DNA of 64,000 nt from an uncultured Oscillospiraceae bacterium (GTDB lineage Bacteria; Bacillota; Clostridia; Oscillospirales; Oscillospiraceae). A program made the position numbers and the translations under genes. The DNA is taken from positions 1 to 64,000 of the forward strand of contig CAKTNW010000005.1 in the NCBI GenBank assembly GCA_934589145.1. The letters are read 5' to 3'. How positions within the stretch are numbered: the first letter of the stretch is position 1; every line of letters begins with the position of its first letter. The notes under the pieces are model-generated. The model made no database searches. It saw nothing but the letters and a program-made list of their open reading frames with translations, and was not told the origin of the DNA. This document shows, piece by piece, positions 8,262 to 16,178 of this stretch.

Positions 8262-8942
8262 ATGGCCATCACAAGCGCCAGTCTAGCGGCAAAAAAGCGA
8301 ATCCTGACCGCCTGCGTGCGGCTGTTTCTGGAAAGAGGCTATAACCGCACCACCGTGGCGGAGATCCTGCGTGAGGCGGATGTGTCCGCCAGCACCTTTC
8401 AAAATATCTTTCACGCCAAGGACGGCGTACTGGTGGAGCTGGTAGAGTTCATGTTCGGCAACCAGTTCAGCATGGCCCGGCAGATGGCGGGGCAGGATCT
8501 GCCTCCGGTGTACATCTACGCGGCAGAGACCGCCATCCAGATGACATTGACGGAGCTGAACGAAAATCTGCGGGACATCTATCTGGAAGCCTATACCCAC
8601 CCCCAGTCGGCGGAGTACATCCACCAGCACACCTCTACCGAGCTGTACCGCATTTTCTCCTCCTATCTGCCCGGCTATACCGAAAGCGATTTCTACGAGC
8701 TGGAGATCGGCTCGGCAGGCATTATGCGGGGCTATATGGCCCGCAAATGTGACAAGTATTTCACGCTGGAGCGGAAGCTGCAGCGCTTCCTGGTGATGAG
8801 CATGAGTGCCTATAAGGTGCCGGAGGCGGAACAGCAGCAGGTGCTGGATTTTATCCGCGCCATGGATATCCGCGCCACCGCCGAGCAGGTGATGCACAAG
8901 CTCTTCGCCGCCCTGGCCATGCATTTCGAGTTCACGTTGTAA
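8262..8942 (+). CDS. TetR/AcrR-family transcriptional regulator
   Basis: 226-residue one-domain-plus-ligand-domain regulator. The N-terminal helix-turn-helix is clear: AAKKRILTACVRLFLERGYNRTTVAEILREADVSASTFQNIFHAKDG-type spacing (about residues 8-54). The rest is an alpha-helical ligand/dimerisation domain with no recognised ligand. The ATG at 8262 is chosen over the upstream one at 8202 because AAGGAG lies at the right distance and the -10 promoter box overlaps 8202. It is the only plus-strand gene here and separates ispA from the OLE operon, which normally are contiguous. It is divergent from the OLE promoter, so autoregulation and control of OLE-oapA-dxs is a reasonable hypothesis. Confidence 0.9.
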   Translation: MAITSASLAAKKRILTACVRLFLERGYNRTTVAEILREADVSASTFQNIFHAKDGVLVELVEFMFGNQFSMARQMAGQDLPPVYIYAAETAIQMTLTELNENLRDIYLEAYTHPQSAEYIHQHTSTELYRIFSSYLPGYTESDFYELEIGSAGIMRGYMARKCDKYFTLERKLQRFLVMSMSAYKVPEAEQQQVLDFIRAMDIRATAEQVMHKLFAALAMHFEFTL

Positions 8943-9007
8943 GCATGACCGCTTTATCAAATTTTCAAATACGCTTCATTCTCCTCTCCTCGTGCAGGTT
9001 TTAGGCA

Positions 9008-9046
9008 GAGAAAAGGACAGACGCATTTCGCGTCTGTCCTTTTCTC
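9008..9046. terminator. Bidirectional terminator between tetR and ispA
   Basis: 17-bp perfect stem (GAGAAAAGGACAGACGC with its complement, loop ATTTC) with A-rich and T-rich flanks on both sides, between convergent genes. Confidence 0.9.
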
Positions 9047-9055
9047 ATACTCTTT

Positions 9056-9925
9056 TTACTGATTCCGGCCCACCATCCGGTCGGCCAGCTCCCACAGGAA
9101 CATGTGATCCGACCAGTTTTCCACGGCGGACTTGGCCTGCGCCGTGCAGCGCTCCACCTCCTGGGCGCAGCCGTCCAGGCCCAGCACGTCCACGAACGTG
9201 ACCTTGCCCTCCTCCTTGTCGGAGCCGATGGGCTTGCCGAATACGGCGGCGTCGCCCACCACGTCCAGCATATCGTCCCGGATCTGGAACGCCTTGCCGA
9301 TGCCGTCGGCGTAGGCCAGCGCCTGGGAGCGCATGCCCTGGTTCATCTTGGCGGCTACGCAGCCCAGCTCCGCCGCGCCGGAGATCATCACGCCGGTTTT
9401 CAGACGGTTCAGCTGGGTCAGACCCTCGGCGGTGTCCACGTTGTACACGGTGTCCAGCACCTGGCCGCCTACCATACCGTCGGCGCCGCAGGCCCGCACC
9501 AGCACTCGCAGCGCCTCCAGCTTGGTGTCGGCGGGCAGCATGGGCGCGTCCAGGATCAGCCGGAACGCCTCCGGCTGCAGGGCGTCGCCCGCCAGGATGG
9601 CCAGCGTCTCGCCGTAGGCCTTGTGGCAGGTGGGCTTGCCCCGGCGCAGGTCGTCGTCGTCCATGCAGGGCAGATCGTCGTGGATGAGGCTGTAATTATG
9701 CACCAGCTCCAGTGCGCAGCCGAAGGGCAGCGCCAGGTGCCAGTCGATGCCGCCCAGACGGGCAAACTCCAGCGTCAGCACCGGGCGGATGCGCTTGCCG
9801 CCGCCCAGAATGGCATAGCGCATGGCCTCGTACAGCCGGCCATAGGCCACGTCGCCGGTGAACAGGCCGTCCAGATACTTCTCGATGGCCTGCTGATATT
9901 CCTTGTATCTCGCTTCGTAATCCAT
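9056..9925 (-). CDS. ispA: Polyprenyl (farnesyl/geranyl) diphosphate synthase
   Basis: Builds geranyl or farnesyl diphosphate from IPP and DMAPP. The 289-residue protein has both aspartate-rich motifs of the family: the first region DDLPCMDDDDLRRGKPTCH (about 83-101) and the second DDMLDVVGD (about 217-225), as well as GGGKRIRP near residue 41. It begins 1 nt after xseB, with GAGGAATAAT before the ATG. The nusB-xseA-xseB-ispA order is the upstream half of the classic OLE locus; its product pathway connects to dxs across the tetR insertion. Confidence 0.95.
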   Translation of the reverse strand: MDYEARYKEYQQAIEKYLDGLFTGDVAYGRLYEAMRYAILGGGKRIRPVLTLEFARLGGIDWHLALPFGCALELVHNYSLIHDDLPCMDDDDLRRGKPTCHKAYGETLAILAGDALQPEAFRLILDAPMLPADTKLEALRVLVRACGADGMVGGQVLDTVYNVDTAEGLTQLNRLKTGVMISGAAELGCVAAKMNQGMRSQALAYADGIGKAFQIRDDMLDVVGDAAVFGKPIGSDKEEGKVTFVDVLGLDGCAQEVERCTAQAKSAVENWSDHMFLWELADRMVGRNQ

Positions 9926-9926
9926 A

Positions 9927-10157
9927 TTATTCCTCGCTTAAAAAATCACTTTCGATGGGAGCGCCGTCGGGGCCCTTCATCAGCTTGACCACCTGCTGCT
10001 CCGCCTTGTCCAGCTCCGTGCGGCACTGGGCGATCAGCTTCGTGCCCTCCTCAAACAGCTTCAGGGAGTCGCTGAGCTGGGCGTCGCCCTTTTCCAGCTT
10101 GCCCACGATCTCCTCCAGCCGGGCCATGTTTTCCTCAAACGTCTTTTTTGCCGCCAT
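9927..10157 (-). CDS. xseB: Exodeoxyribonuclease VII small subunit
   Basis: 76-residue partner of XseA in the enzyme that degrades single-stranded DNA into short oligonucleotides. The motif FEENMARLEEIVGKLEKGD (residues 6-24) followed by LEESLKLFEEG-like SDSLKLFEEGTKL is characteristic. It lies 3 nt after xseA with a strong AGGAGG site. Confidence 0.95.
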   Translation of the reverse strand: MAAKKTFEENMARLEEIVGKLEKGDAQLSDSLKLFEEGTKLIAQCRTELDKAEQQVVKLMKGPDGAPIESDFLSEE

Positions 10158-10160
10158 ATG

Positions 10161-11363
10161 TCATTCCTCCTTATGGTCAACGGTGCAGTCCAGCGCGCCC
10201 TGCCCTAGCTGCACATGTATCCGGTCGCCTTCCTGTACCTGTCCGCTGCTGCGCAGCACCGTGCCGTCCGACGCCTGGGCCATGGCGTAGCCCCGGCCCA
10301 GCACCTTCAGCGGGCTGAGGGCGTCCAGCGACGCCGCCAGCGCGGCAAACCTCTGCTGCCGTGCGCCCAGCTGCCGGTGGGCCGTCAGACCCATGCGCTG
10401 CTGCACGCTGTCCAGCTGCATCCGCCGGTCATCGACAAACGCCATGGGATCGGTCAGCACCCGCTTGGCCGCCAGGGCTTTCCACCGGGCGTCCGCCTTT
10501 TCCAGCGTGTTCAGCGTCCCCTGGGCCATGGCCCGCGACGCGCTGTCCAGCCGCTTCAGAAGCTCCGCCTGATCCGGCACGGCGATCTCCGCCGCGTTGG
10601 AGGGCGTGGACGCCCGGCGGTCCGCCACGAAGTCGGAGATGGTCACATCCGGCTCATGACCCACGGCGGAGATCACCGGGATCTCCGAGGCATAGATGGC
10701 CCGGGCCACCCGCTCGTCATTGAAGGCCCACAGATCTTCGATGGAGCCGCCGCCCCGGCCCACGATCAGCACGTCGGCCAGCTGCCAGCGGTTGGCGTAG
10801 CGGATGGCGCCCACGATCTCCGGCGGCGCCTCCACGCCCTGGACCCGCACCGGCAGCAGCAGCACCTTGGCGATGGGATAGCGCCGCCGCAGGATGCGGA
10901 TCATGTCGTGCACCGCCGCGCCTGCCGACGAGGTGACGATGGCGATGCGCCGGGGGTACAGCGGCAGCGGCTTCTTGTGGGCGGGATCGAACAGACCCTC
11001 CCGGTTCAGCTTCTCCTTGAGCTGCTCGAAGGCCACATACAGGTCGCCGATGCCGTCCGCCGACAGAGACGTACAGTAGAGCTGGTACGCGCCGTCACGG
11101 GGATAGACGCTGATGCGTCCCCCGGCGATGACCTGCATGCCGCTCTCGGGCCGGAAGCGCAGCTTCCCCGCGCTGCCCCGGAACATGACGCAGCGGATGG
11201 CGCTCTCGCCGTCCTTCAGGGTGAAGTAGTGGTGGCCGGAGGGGTAGATCTTATAGTTGGACAGCTCGCCCCGGATCAGCAGCTCACTGAGCTGGGGCAC
11301 GCCGTCGATGATGCTTTTGATATACTGGTTGACTTCCGTCACGCTGAAAACGTGCTGCTCCAT
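10161..11363 (-). CDS. xseA: Exodeoxyribonuclease VII large subunit
   Basis: 400-residue catalytic subunit of exonuclease VII. It contains an N-terminal OB fold (FSVTEVNQYIKSIIDGVPQL, LLIRGELSNYK) and the catalytic core with VTSSAGAAVHD, VLIVGRGGGSIEDLWAFN and AVGHEPDVTISDFVADRRASTP-type motifs, then a coiled-coil tail ending in LGRGYAMAQ. The ATG follows AGGAGGCACT. The length is slightly shorter than in E. coli but usual in Firmicutes. Confidence 0.96.
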   Translation of the reverse strand: MEQHVFSVTEVNQYIKSIIDGVPQLSELLIRGELSNYKIYPSGHHYFTLKDGESAIRCVMFRGSAGKLRFRPESGMQVIAGGRISVYPRDGAYQLYCTSLSADGIGDLYVAFEQLKEKLNREGLFDPAHKKPLPLYPRRIAIVTSSAGAAVHDMIRILRRRYPIAKVLLLPVRVQGVEAPPEIVGAIRYANRWQLADVLIVGRGGGSIEDLWAFNDERVARAIYASEIPVISAVGHEPDVTISDFVADRRASTPSNAAEIAVPDQAELLKRLDSASRAMAQGTLNTLEKADARWKALAAKRVLTDPMAFVDDRRMQLDSVQQRMGLTAHRQLGARQQRFAALAASLDALSPLKVLGRGYAMAQASDGTVLRSSGQVQEGDRIHVQLGQGALDCTVDHKEE

Positions 11364-11410
11364 AGTGCCTCCTACGAAAAGAGCAGGGCGTCTGCCCTGC
11401 CCTTCTGTGT

Positions 11411-11860
11411 TTACTCCTTGATCTCCTGCCGCAGGAAGCTGCCCAGAATGCCGTTGACGAACTTGGCCGTCTCCGGCTCGTCGTACTTGCGGGTCAGCTC
11501 CACCGCCTCGTTGATGGCGACGCCGTGGGGGATGTCGGGCATGTACATGATCTCGTACATGGCCAGCCGCATGATGGCCGAGGCCACCAGGGAGATGCGC
11601 TCGAAGCGCCAGCCCTTGGCGTACTTTTCAATGTAGGTATCCAGCTCGGCGGCATGCTCCGCCACGCCAGAGACCAGGCGGCGGATATACGTCTCCTGCT
11701 TGGCGTTGGGACGCTGCGCGTACACGTCGCACTCCGGCGCCAGCTCGGCGAATTTCTCCTCCGACAGGTATTGATCCAGAAACTCCCCAATGGGAAGATC
11801 GGTAAAGCTCAGTTCAAACGCCAGATGCATGGCGATCTCACGGGCAGTATTGCGTGTCAT
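11411..11860 (-). CDS. nusB: Transcription antitermination factor NusB
   Basis: All-helical protein that binds boxA RNA with NusE (S10) and supports rRNA antitermination. 149 residues, starting MTRNTAREIAMHLAFE and containing YIRRLVSGVAEH, ISLVASAIMRLAMYEIM and AINEAVELTRKYDEPETAKFVNGILG, all family hallmarks. The 47-nt gap to xseA is the largest in this small operon. The ribosome site is weak (AGAGAG-type). Confidence 0.95.
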   Translation of the reverse strand: MTRNTAREIAMHLAFELSFTDLPIGEFLDQYLSEEKFAELAPECDVYAQRPNAKQETYIRRLVSGVAEHAAELDTYIEKYAKGWRFERISLVASAIMRLAMYEIMYMPDIPHGVAINEAVELTRKYDEPETAKFVNGILGSFLRQEIKE

Positions 11861-11884
11861 ATTCTACTCTCTCTTTTTCTTCGT

Positions 11885-12244
11885 TTAGTTGAAGCTGATG
11901 CCGCCCACATGGACGTTCACGGCGGATACGGGATAGCCGGTGGTGCTCTCCAGCGCCTGGTACACGGCGTTCTGTGCCTTCTTGGCCACCTCGCCGATGG
12001 TGCAGCCGTAGCGCACAGTGATGAACACATACACCATGATGGCGTCGCCGTCCATCTCCACCCGGATGCCCTTGGCGGTCATCTTCTTGCCGCCCATGAA
12101 ATCCGACACGTTGGCGCTCATCAATCCGGTGACATCCTCCACCTCCAGCACGGCGGCAGACGCGATGGAGGCCACCACCTCCTCGGAGATCTGGATGGTA
12201 CCCAGCTCCTCCTGATGGGTCATGTACTCTTTATTTTCAGGCAT
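11885..12244 (-). CDS. Asp23/Gls24-family envelope stress protein (YqhY-like)
   Basis: 119 residues. The sequence GTIQISEEVVASIASAAVLEVEDVTGL near the N-terminus and the VFITVRYGCTIGEVAKKAQNAVYQALE region are typical of the Asp23 fold. Bacillus YqhY, encoded next to nusB, is linked to fatty-acid metabolism/cell-envelope homeostasis; its molecular role is unsettled. The start at 12244 is preferred over an upstream in-frame ATG because AAGGAG lies 8 nt before it. It is the first gene of the nusB-xseA-xseB-ispA transcript. Confidence 0.88.
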   Translation of the reverse strand: MPENKEYMTHQEELGTIQISEEVVASIASAAVLEVEDVTGLMSANVSDFMGGKKMTAKGIRVEMDGDAIMVYVFITVRYGCTIGEVAKKAQNAVYQALESTTGYPVSAVNVHVGGISFN

Positions 12245-12285
12245 AGCGTTGTATCTCCTTGCGATAAAACTCATTCGTAAAATTC

Positions 12286-12314
12286 AGTATACCATTTCCC
12301 GCCGGAAATTACAA
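12286..12314 (-). promoter_or_regulatory. Promoter of the asp23-nusB-xseAB-ispA operon
   Basis: TTGTAA at 12314-12309, 17-nt spacer, TATACT at 12291-12286 with TGG extension on the minus strand, about 40 nt before the first start codon. Confidence 0.75.
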
Positions 12315-12353
12315 CAACAATTTGCGGCGGGAAAAGATGTTTTTGACGATATA

Positions 12354-12440
12354 TTTCGTAGGGGTGGGGTTATACCCCGCCCTCCCTTCCGAAAGTATTT
12401 TCACATATCAAGCGGGAGGGGCAGAGCCCCTCCCCTACGC
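12354..12440. repeat. Dispersed GC-rich inverted repeat element
   Basis: Two facing GC-rich blocks, CGTAGGGGTGGGG...CCCCGCCCTCCC and GGGAGGGGCAGAGCCCCTCCCCTACG, fill the gap between spoIIIAH and the asp23 promoter. The same kind of unit (CGTAGGG... or ...CCCTACG plus a palindrome) recurs near 17220-17305, 17716-17982 and 50866-50946. It resembles REP/MITE-like intergenic elements; no transposase is encoded. Confidence 0.65.
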
Positions 12441-12453
12441 ACAGTCCAGCCGC

Positions 12454-13011
12454 TTAATCTCCCGCCTCCATGATCTTGATCTGTCCGGCGGTGTACTGGG
12501 TCTCGTTGATGACGATGTCCTTGATCTTGGCCACGTCCTGGGCCTCCAGGCCGTTCTCACCGGCGTCCACCACCACGCTGCAGGAGTCCGAGCCCATGAA
12601 CACCACGCAGTCGGCGTAGCCCTTGGCCGTCACCAGATTCTCGATCTGAGCCTCGGCCACCGTGTACCCCGCCAGCACCTGCAGGGTCTGGCTGGCCTCG
12701 TTGCACACCTCCTCGGTGGCGTTTTCGTCCATCTCCGCCTCCTGCAGCATGCTGATGGCGCTGTCCCGCGCCTGCTGGCGGCTCAGCCGCGCCGTGGCGA
12801 AATAGTCGTTCTCGCCGGCGGCCGCCCCGTCGTCCGTCACCGTGACGCCCTGGCCGTTCTCGTTGACCAGCGTGGCCTGGCCCAGGATCTTGTCGGTCTC
12901 CGCCACGTTTCCGGCATAGCGCCAGTTGAGATACACCGACGCGCCCACCAGCACCAGCACCGCCAGCACCACCGCCGGACGCTTCCAGTTCTTCTTCCAC
13001 TGCACCTTCAT
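12454..13011 (-). CDS. spoIIIAH: Stage III sporulation protein AH (SpoIIIAH)
   Basis: Mother-cell half of the SpoIIQ-SpoIIIAH channel connecting mother cell and forespore. 185 residues with a short cytoplasmic basic segment, one transmembrane helix (about 13-29, PAVVLAVLVLVGASVYL) and an extracellular YscJ/FliF-like ring-building domain (roughly 90-180). Last gene of the spoIIIA operon, 32 nt after spoIIIAG. Confidence 0.93.
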   Translation of the reverse strand: MKVQWKKNWKRPAVVLAVLVLVGASVYLNWRYAGNVAETDKILGQATLVNENGQGVTVTDDGAAAGENDYFATARLSRQQARDSAISMLQEAEMDENATEEVCNEASQTLQVLAGYTVAEAQIENLVTAKGYADCVVFMGSDSCSVVVDAGENGLEAQDVAKIKDIVINETQYTAGQIKIMEAGD

Positions 13012-13043
13012 GTCATTGCCCTCCTGCTTACCGCTCTATATTT

Positions 13044-13544
13044 TTATTTCCATTGCACCACCGTGATCTTATCGCTGCCCAGTCCCGTCAGCACCGACAC
13101 CGCCTGCACCACCGCCAGATGGACGCCGCTGTCCCCCGCGCCCTGGCATACCACCACCGCGCCCTGATAGACGGGGTAGGTCTGCTCCGTCACCACCACG
13201 TCCTCATAGCCGCTGCCCCGGTTCAGGGTCACCACGTCCCGGTCCCGCTGCACCTCGCTGTCCCGCAGGCTGTCGCTGCGGTTCTCCGCCAGTTGCAGCG
13301 ACGAGCCGCTTTTCAGCGTCAGCATCACCTGCACCTGGCCCACGCCCCGGATGCGGCCCAGCACCTGCTCCATCCGCTGCTCCGTCTCCGCCAGGGAGTA
13401 GCCCTCCGACACGTTGACAGGCTCCGCGGCCGTTTTCTCCTCCTGGCTGCCGGAGGGCAGCAGCATCAGCACGATGCCCACCAGCGCCACCAGCGCCACG
13501 AATTTGTACTTTTTTACATAGGATATGAGCTTCTCTCCCGCCAT
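13044..13544 (-). CDS. spoIIIAG: Stage III sporulation protein AG (SpoIIIAG)
   Basis: 166-residue ring-forming component of the SpoIIIA complex. One N-terminal transmembrane helix (about 13-30, FVALVALVGIVLMLLP) precedes a ring-building domain with the conserved RIRGVGQVQVMLTL segment and a C-terminal GAVVVCQGAGDSGVHL... stretch like that of the family. The start at 13544 follows GGAGTGAGGCAT; the longer upstream frame is an artefact of spoIIIAF overlap. Confidence 0.93.
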   Translation of the reverse strand: MAGEKLISYVKKYKFVALVALVGIVLMLLPSGSQEEKTAAEPVNVSEGYSLAETEQRMEQVLGRIRGVGQVQVMLTLKSGSSLQLAENRSDSLRDSEVQRDRDVVTLNRGSGYEDVVVTEQTYPVYQGAVVVCQGAGDSGVHLAVVQAVSVLTGLGSDKITVVQWK

Positions 13545-13549
13545 ATGCC

Positions 13550-14020
13550 TCACTCCGTTTCCCGCCAGTGCTGGCAGTCTGTCCCGATCGCCAGATCCTC
13601 CGCGATGATCCGGGCCAGCGCCGCGTTTTTGGGGATATCCATGGTCACCTCCGCCGGAAACGGCACGCCGTCGCGAAGGGCGCACGTCACCTCCGGGTGG
13701 CACGCAAGCCCCAGCGCCGCCGCTTTTTCTGAAATATATGCGGCGGTCTCCTGTTGTATGATGGCCGCCATCTCCTGGCGGTTGGCGTCGGCGTAGTCGT
13801 CGGTCTGCTGCTGGATGGTGCGCTGCCACGCCTCATAGTCCGTGTGTACGCCCGTCAGATCCAGCGCCAGCAGGGGCCGGATCACCACCAGCAGCATGAT
13901 CAGCCCGCCGGTGCATTTTGCCACCGTCAGCAGCGCCCCCTTGGGAAGCAGCGCGTAGAGGATGGACAGCACCATGGCCGCCGCCACGATGCCGAAGAGC
14001 CATGTCCGGAAAACACTCAT
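13550..14020 (-). CDS. spoIIIAF: Stage III sporulation protein AF (SpoIIIAF)
   Basis: 156-residue membrane protein with two N-terminal transmembrane helices (about 5-25 and 31-52, WLFGIVAAAMVLSILYALLP and LLTVAKCTGGLIMLLVVIRPLL) and a soluble C-terminal domain. Its ATG overlaps the spoIIIAE stop by 4 nt, so translation is coupled. Role in the engulfment-stage channel is known from Bacillus. Confidence 0.9.
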   Translation of the reverse strand: MSVFRTWLFGIVAAAMVLSILYALLPKGALLTVAKCTGGLIMLLVVIRPLLALDLTGVHTDYEAWQRTIQQQTDDYADANRQEMAAIIQQETAAYISEKAAALGLACHPEVTCALRDGVPFPAEVTMDIPKNAALARIIAEDLAIGTDCQHWRETE

Positions 14021-15111
14021 GGGATCACCACCGATACAGAAGAGGTAATAGAGATCAACAGCAGCAGGGCGCAGCTTCCCACCATGCCCAGCACCAGGCC
14101 GAAGGCGCTGCCCAGGGCGTCGATCAGCTCCACCAGCGTGCCGTTTCCCGCGGTGGCCGCCAGAAAGGCCGTCACCTTGTACAGCAGGTACTGCACCGCC
14201 ATGCGGAGAAAGGGCGTCAGACAGGTGGCCAACACCGCCAGCAATCCCAGCACGCCCAGGGAATTTTTCAGTATCCCCGCCCCGGCCAGCACGCTGCCGC
14301 TGGCCTGGGAGATGATACCGCCCACCACCGGCACCGCCGTGGAGATGACCGTCCGGGTCATCTGCAGCGTCAGGGCGTCCGCCGAGGTGGCCGCCGCGCC
14401 GGTCAGCGTCAGGTAGCCGGTAAACAGCACCAGTGAGCCGGTCAGCGCCCAGGTGACCACCTTCTTGATCCCGGCAGCGATCCGCTTCAGCGGCTCTCCC
14501 GGCAGCATGGCGCCTGCGGCGGCCGCCGCAACATAGAAATACACCAGCGGCAGCAGCACGTTGCGGATCAGCGTCAGCAGCAGATTGGAGAAGAACACCG
14601 TGGCCACCTGCCGCGCGGAGGCGGACACGATGCCGCCGCTGGCCGCCACCGCCGCCGCCAGGGTGGGCAGCAGCGCCTTGCCTAGCACGTCCAGCTGCTC
14701 CATGGTCTCCGTGCCGGAGCCGATCATGGTCTGCACGTCCCCCGCCGCCGTCATGGTGATCACCAGCACGAAGGCCAGGGGCGTGAAGTTGGCCATCAGG
14801 GGATGGCCTGCCGCCTGAAAGCTGCCCTCCGCCACACCGTACAGCAGCACCGTGCCCAGCAGCACCACCATCACATGGACGCTGCCCCGCACCTCCGCCG
14901 TCAGCAGCGTCCAGGCCTTTTCCCACAGCTTCGCCGTCCCGGCGGACAGCGTGCCGCTGTCGAGGGTATCGCCGTCCAACTGCTCCAGCAGCTCACGGGC
15001 ATCGGGCGAGAGGGCGTCGTCCACGTTTTCCGGCAGGGATGCCCAGGCAAAAACGGTACATAAACCCAGGATACAGACCCCAATAACGGCGGTTATGAAC
15101 CCTTTTTTCAC
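14017..15111 (-). CDS. spoIIIAE: Stage III sporulation protein AE (SpoIIIAE)
   Basis: 364-residue polytopic membrane protein of the SpoIIIA channel with a signal-like N-terminus (KKGFITAVIGVCILGLCTVF) and about seven further hydrophobic segments. The start is the GTG at 15111-15109, which overlaps the spoIIIAD stop (GTGA) and has GGAGGG 6 nt upstream; the longer open frame to 15465 is just the antisense-free extension through spoIIIAD. Conserved ISQASGSVLAGAGILKNSLG resembles the SpoIIIAE core. Confidence 0.92.
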   Translation of the reverse strand: MKKGFITAVIGVCILGLCTVFAWASLPENVDDALSPDARELLEQLDGDTLDSGTLSAGTAKLWEKAWTLLTAEVRGSVHVMVVLLGTVLLYGVAEGSFQAAGHPLMANFTPLAFVLVITMTAAGDVQTMIGSGTETMEQLDVLGKALLPTLAAAVAASGGIVSASARQVATVFFSNLLLTLIRNVLLPLVYFYVAAAAAGAMLPGEPLKRIAAGIKKVVTWALTGSLVLFTGYLTLTGAAATSADALTLQMTRTVISTAVPVVGGIISQASGSVLAGAGILKNSLGVLGLLAVLATCLTPFLRMAVQYLLYKVTAFLAATAGNGTLVELIDALGSAFGLVLGMVGSCALLLLISITSSVSVVIP

Positions 15112-15494
15112 AGCAGTCCCTCCAGCATCTGCCACGCCGCCCGGAAGAGGGGCAGCGCCACCAGCACGGCGGCGAAGGCGCCTGCCGTTTCCACCAGGCC
15201 CGCCATGGCGCCCTCCCCCGCGTCCCGGCACAACGCGCCGCCGGTGCGGCTGACCAGGGCGATGCCGACGGTCTTCAGCAGCGGGACGAACAGCTCGGCA
15301 GACAGTCCGCCCCACGCCAGAAGCTGCCGCAGGAAGGCCATGACCTCCTCCAGCCCGCGGCACAGCGCCGCCAGAACCGCCGCGCACACCGCCAGCGCCA
15401 GCAGCAGCGCCATGTCGGGGCTTGTCTTTTTCAGAAGCGCCGCCAGCAACGTGCCCATCAGGCACACCGCCGCCACCTTGACCGCCGTATCCAT
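15108..15494 (-). CDS. spoIIIAD: Stage III sporulation protein AD (SpoIIIAD)
   Basis: 128-residue membrane protein with three to four hydrophobic helices; belongs to the SpoIIIAC/AD family of small membrane subunits. VKVAAVCLMGTLLAALLKKTSPDMALLLALA near the N-terminus is typical. Start overlaps the spoIIIAC stop by 1 nt, stop overlaps spoIIIAE. Confidence 0.92.
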   Translation of the reverse strand: MDTAVKVAAVCLMGTLLAALLKKTSPDMALLLALAVCAAVLAALCRGLEEVMAFLRQLLAWGGLSAELFVPLLKTVGIALVSRTGGALCRDAGEGAMAGLVETAGAFAAVLVALPLFRAAWQMLEGLL

Positions 15495-15688
15495 TACAGG
15501 GAAAACAGCCGCTTCACCAGGTCGAACAGGTCGCTGATCTGCTGCAGCAGCATCATCAGCACCACGATCAGCCCGGCCAGGGTGGTCAGCAGGGCCTGCT
15601 CATCCCGGCCCGAGCGCACCAGTATCAGATTCAGCACCGCCACCAGGATCCCGATGGCCGCGATCTTGAAGATCAGATCCACATCCAT
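15494..15688 (-). CDS. spoIIIAC: Stage III sporulation protein AC (SpoIIIAC)
   Basis: 64-residue two-helix membrane protein (helices about 4-24 and 33-51) with the conserved DLIFKIAAIGILVAVLNLIL start and DEQALLTTLAGLIVVLMML. ATG follows GAGGATGACAAT. Coupled to spoIIIAD. Confidence 0.93.
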   Translation of the reverse strand: MDVDLIFKIAAIGILVAVLNLILVRSGRDEQALLTTLAGLIVVLMMLLQQISDLFDLVKRLFSL

Positions 15689-15698
15689 ATTGTCATCC

Positions 15699-16178
15699 TC
15701 AAATCAGTAAAATGATCAGAAGTCCCGCCGCCGACAGCATCCCCGCCGCCCACAGCTTTGCCGACTGACGCTGCCCCTCGCTCCGCCGTCGGCAGCATGC
15801 CTTCAACTGCCGGGCGGTATACAGCAGGCCGTCCGTCAGCTTCTCCTCGTCGCCGGAGAGCTCCAGCGCCGTCATCCACGCCCCGCCGACGCTCAGGCGG
15901 GAGAATACCCGCTGCCACGCCTCATTCAGGGTCTTTCCCGTCCGCAGCAGCCCGCCCACCTGGCGGAAATAGGGCCCCGCCAGGGGATAGCGCTCCATGG
16001 CGGCGATGGCCTCCGGCAGGGGACGCCGCTGCCAGCGGATGGCTGCGGCCATGGCGTCCAGGGCGGCCGCCAGCTCACGCAGCAGCGCCGTCTGCCGCCG
16101 CTGGCGGCTCAGTACGGACAGCACCATCCACAGCGCCGACGCCAGCAGCGCCGCCGCGCCCAACAGCTTTCCCGTCAC
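15699..16178 (-). CDS. spoIIIAB: Stage III sporulation protein AB (SpoIIIAB)
   Basis: 159-residue protein related to type II secretion GspF: a transmembrane helix near each end enclosing a helical cytoplasmic domain. Residues such as QTALLRELAAALDAMAAAIRW and LSGDEEKLTDGLLYTARQL fit the family. The GTG at 16178 is selected because it overlaps the spoIIIAA stop as GTGA and has GAGGTG 8 nt upstream. Confidence 0.9.
   Translation of the reverse strand: MTGKLLGAAALLASALWMVLSVLSRQRRQTALLRELAAALDAMAAAIRWQRRPLPEAIAAMERYPLAGPYFRQVGGLLRTGKTLNEAWQRVFSRLSVGGAWMTALELSGDEEKLTDGLLYTARQLKACCRRRSEGQRQSAKLWAAGMLSAAGLLIILLI

Noticed and set aside
13550..14926. A 458-codon minus-strand frame running from spoIIIAF upstream through spoIIIAE
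   Set aside because: Only its 3' 156 codons are spoIIIAF; upstream it is the wrong frame of spoIIIAE (Gly/Arg-rich).
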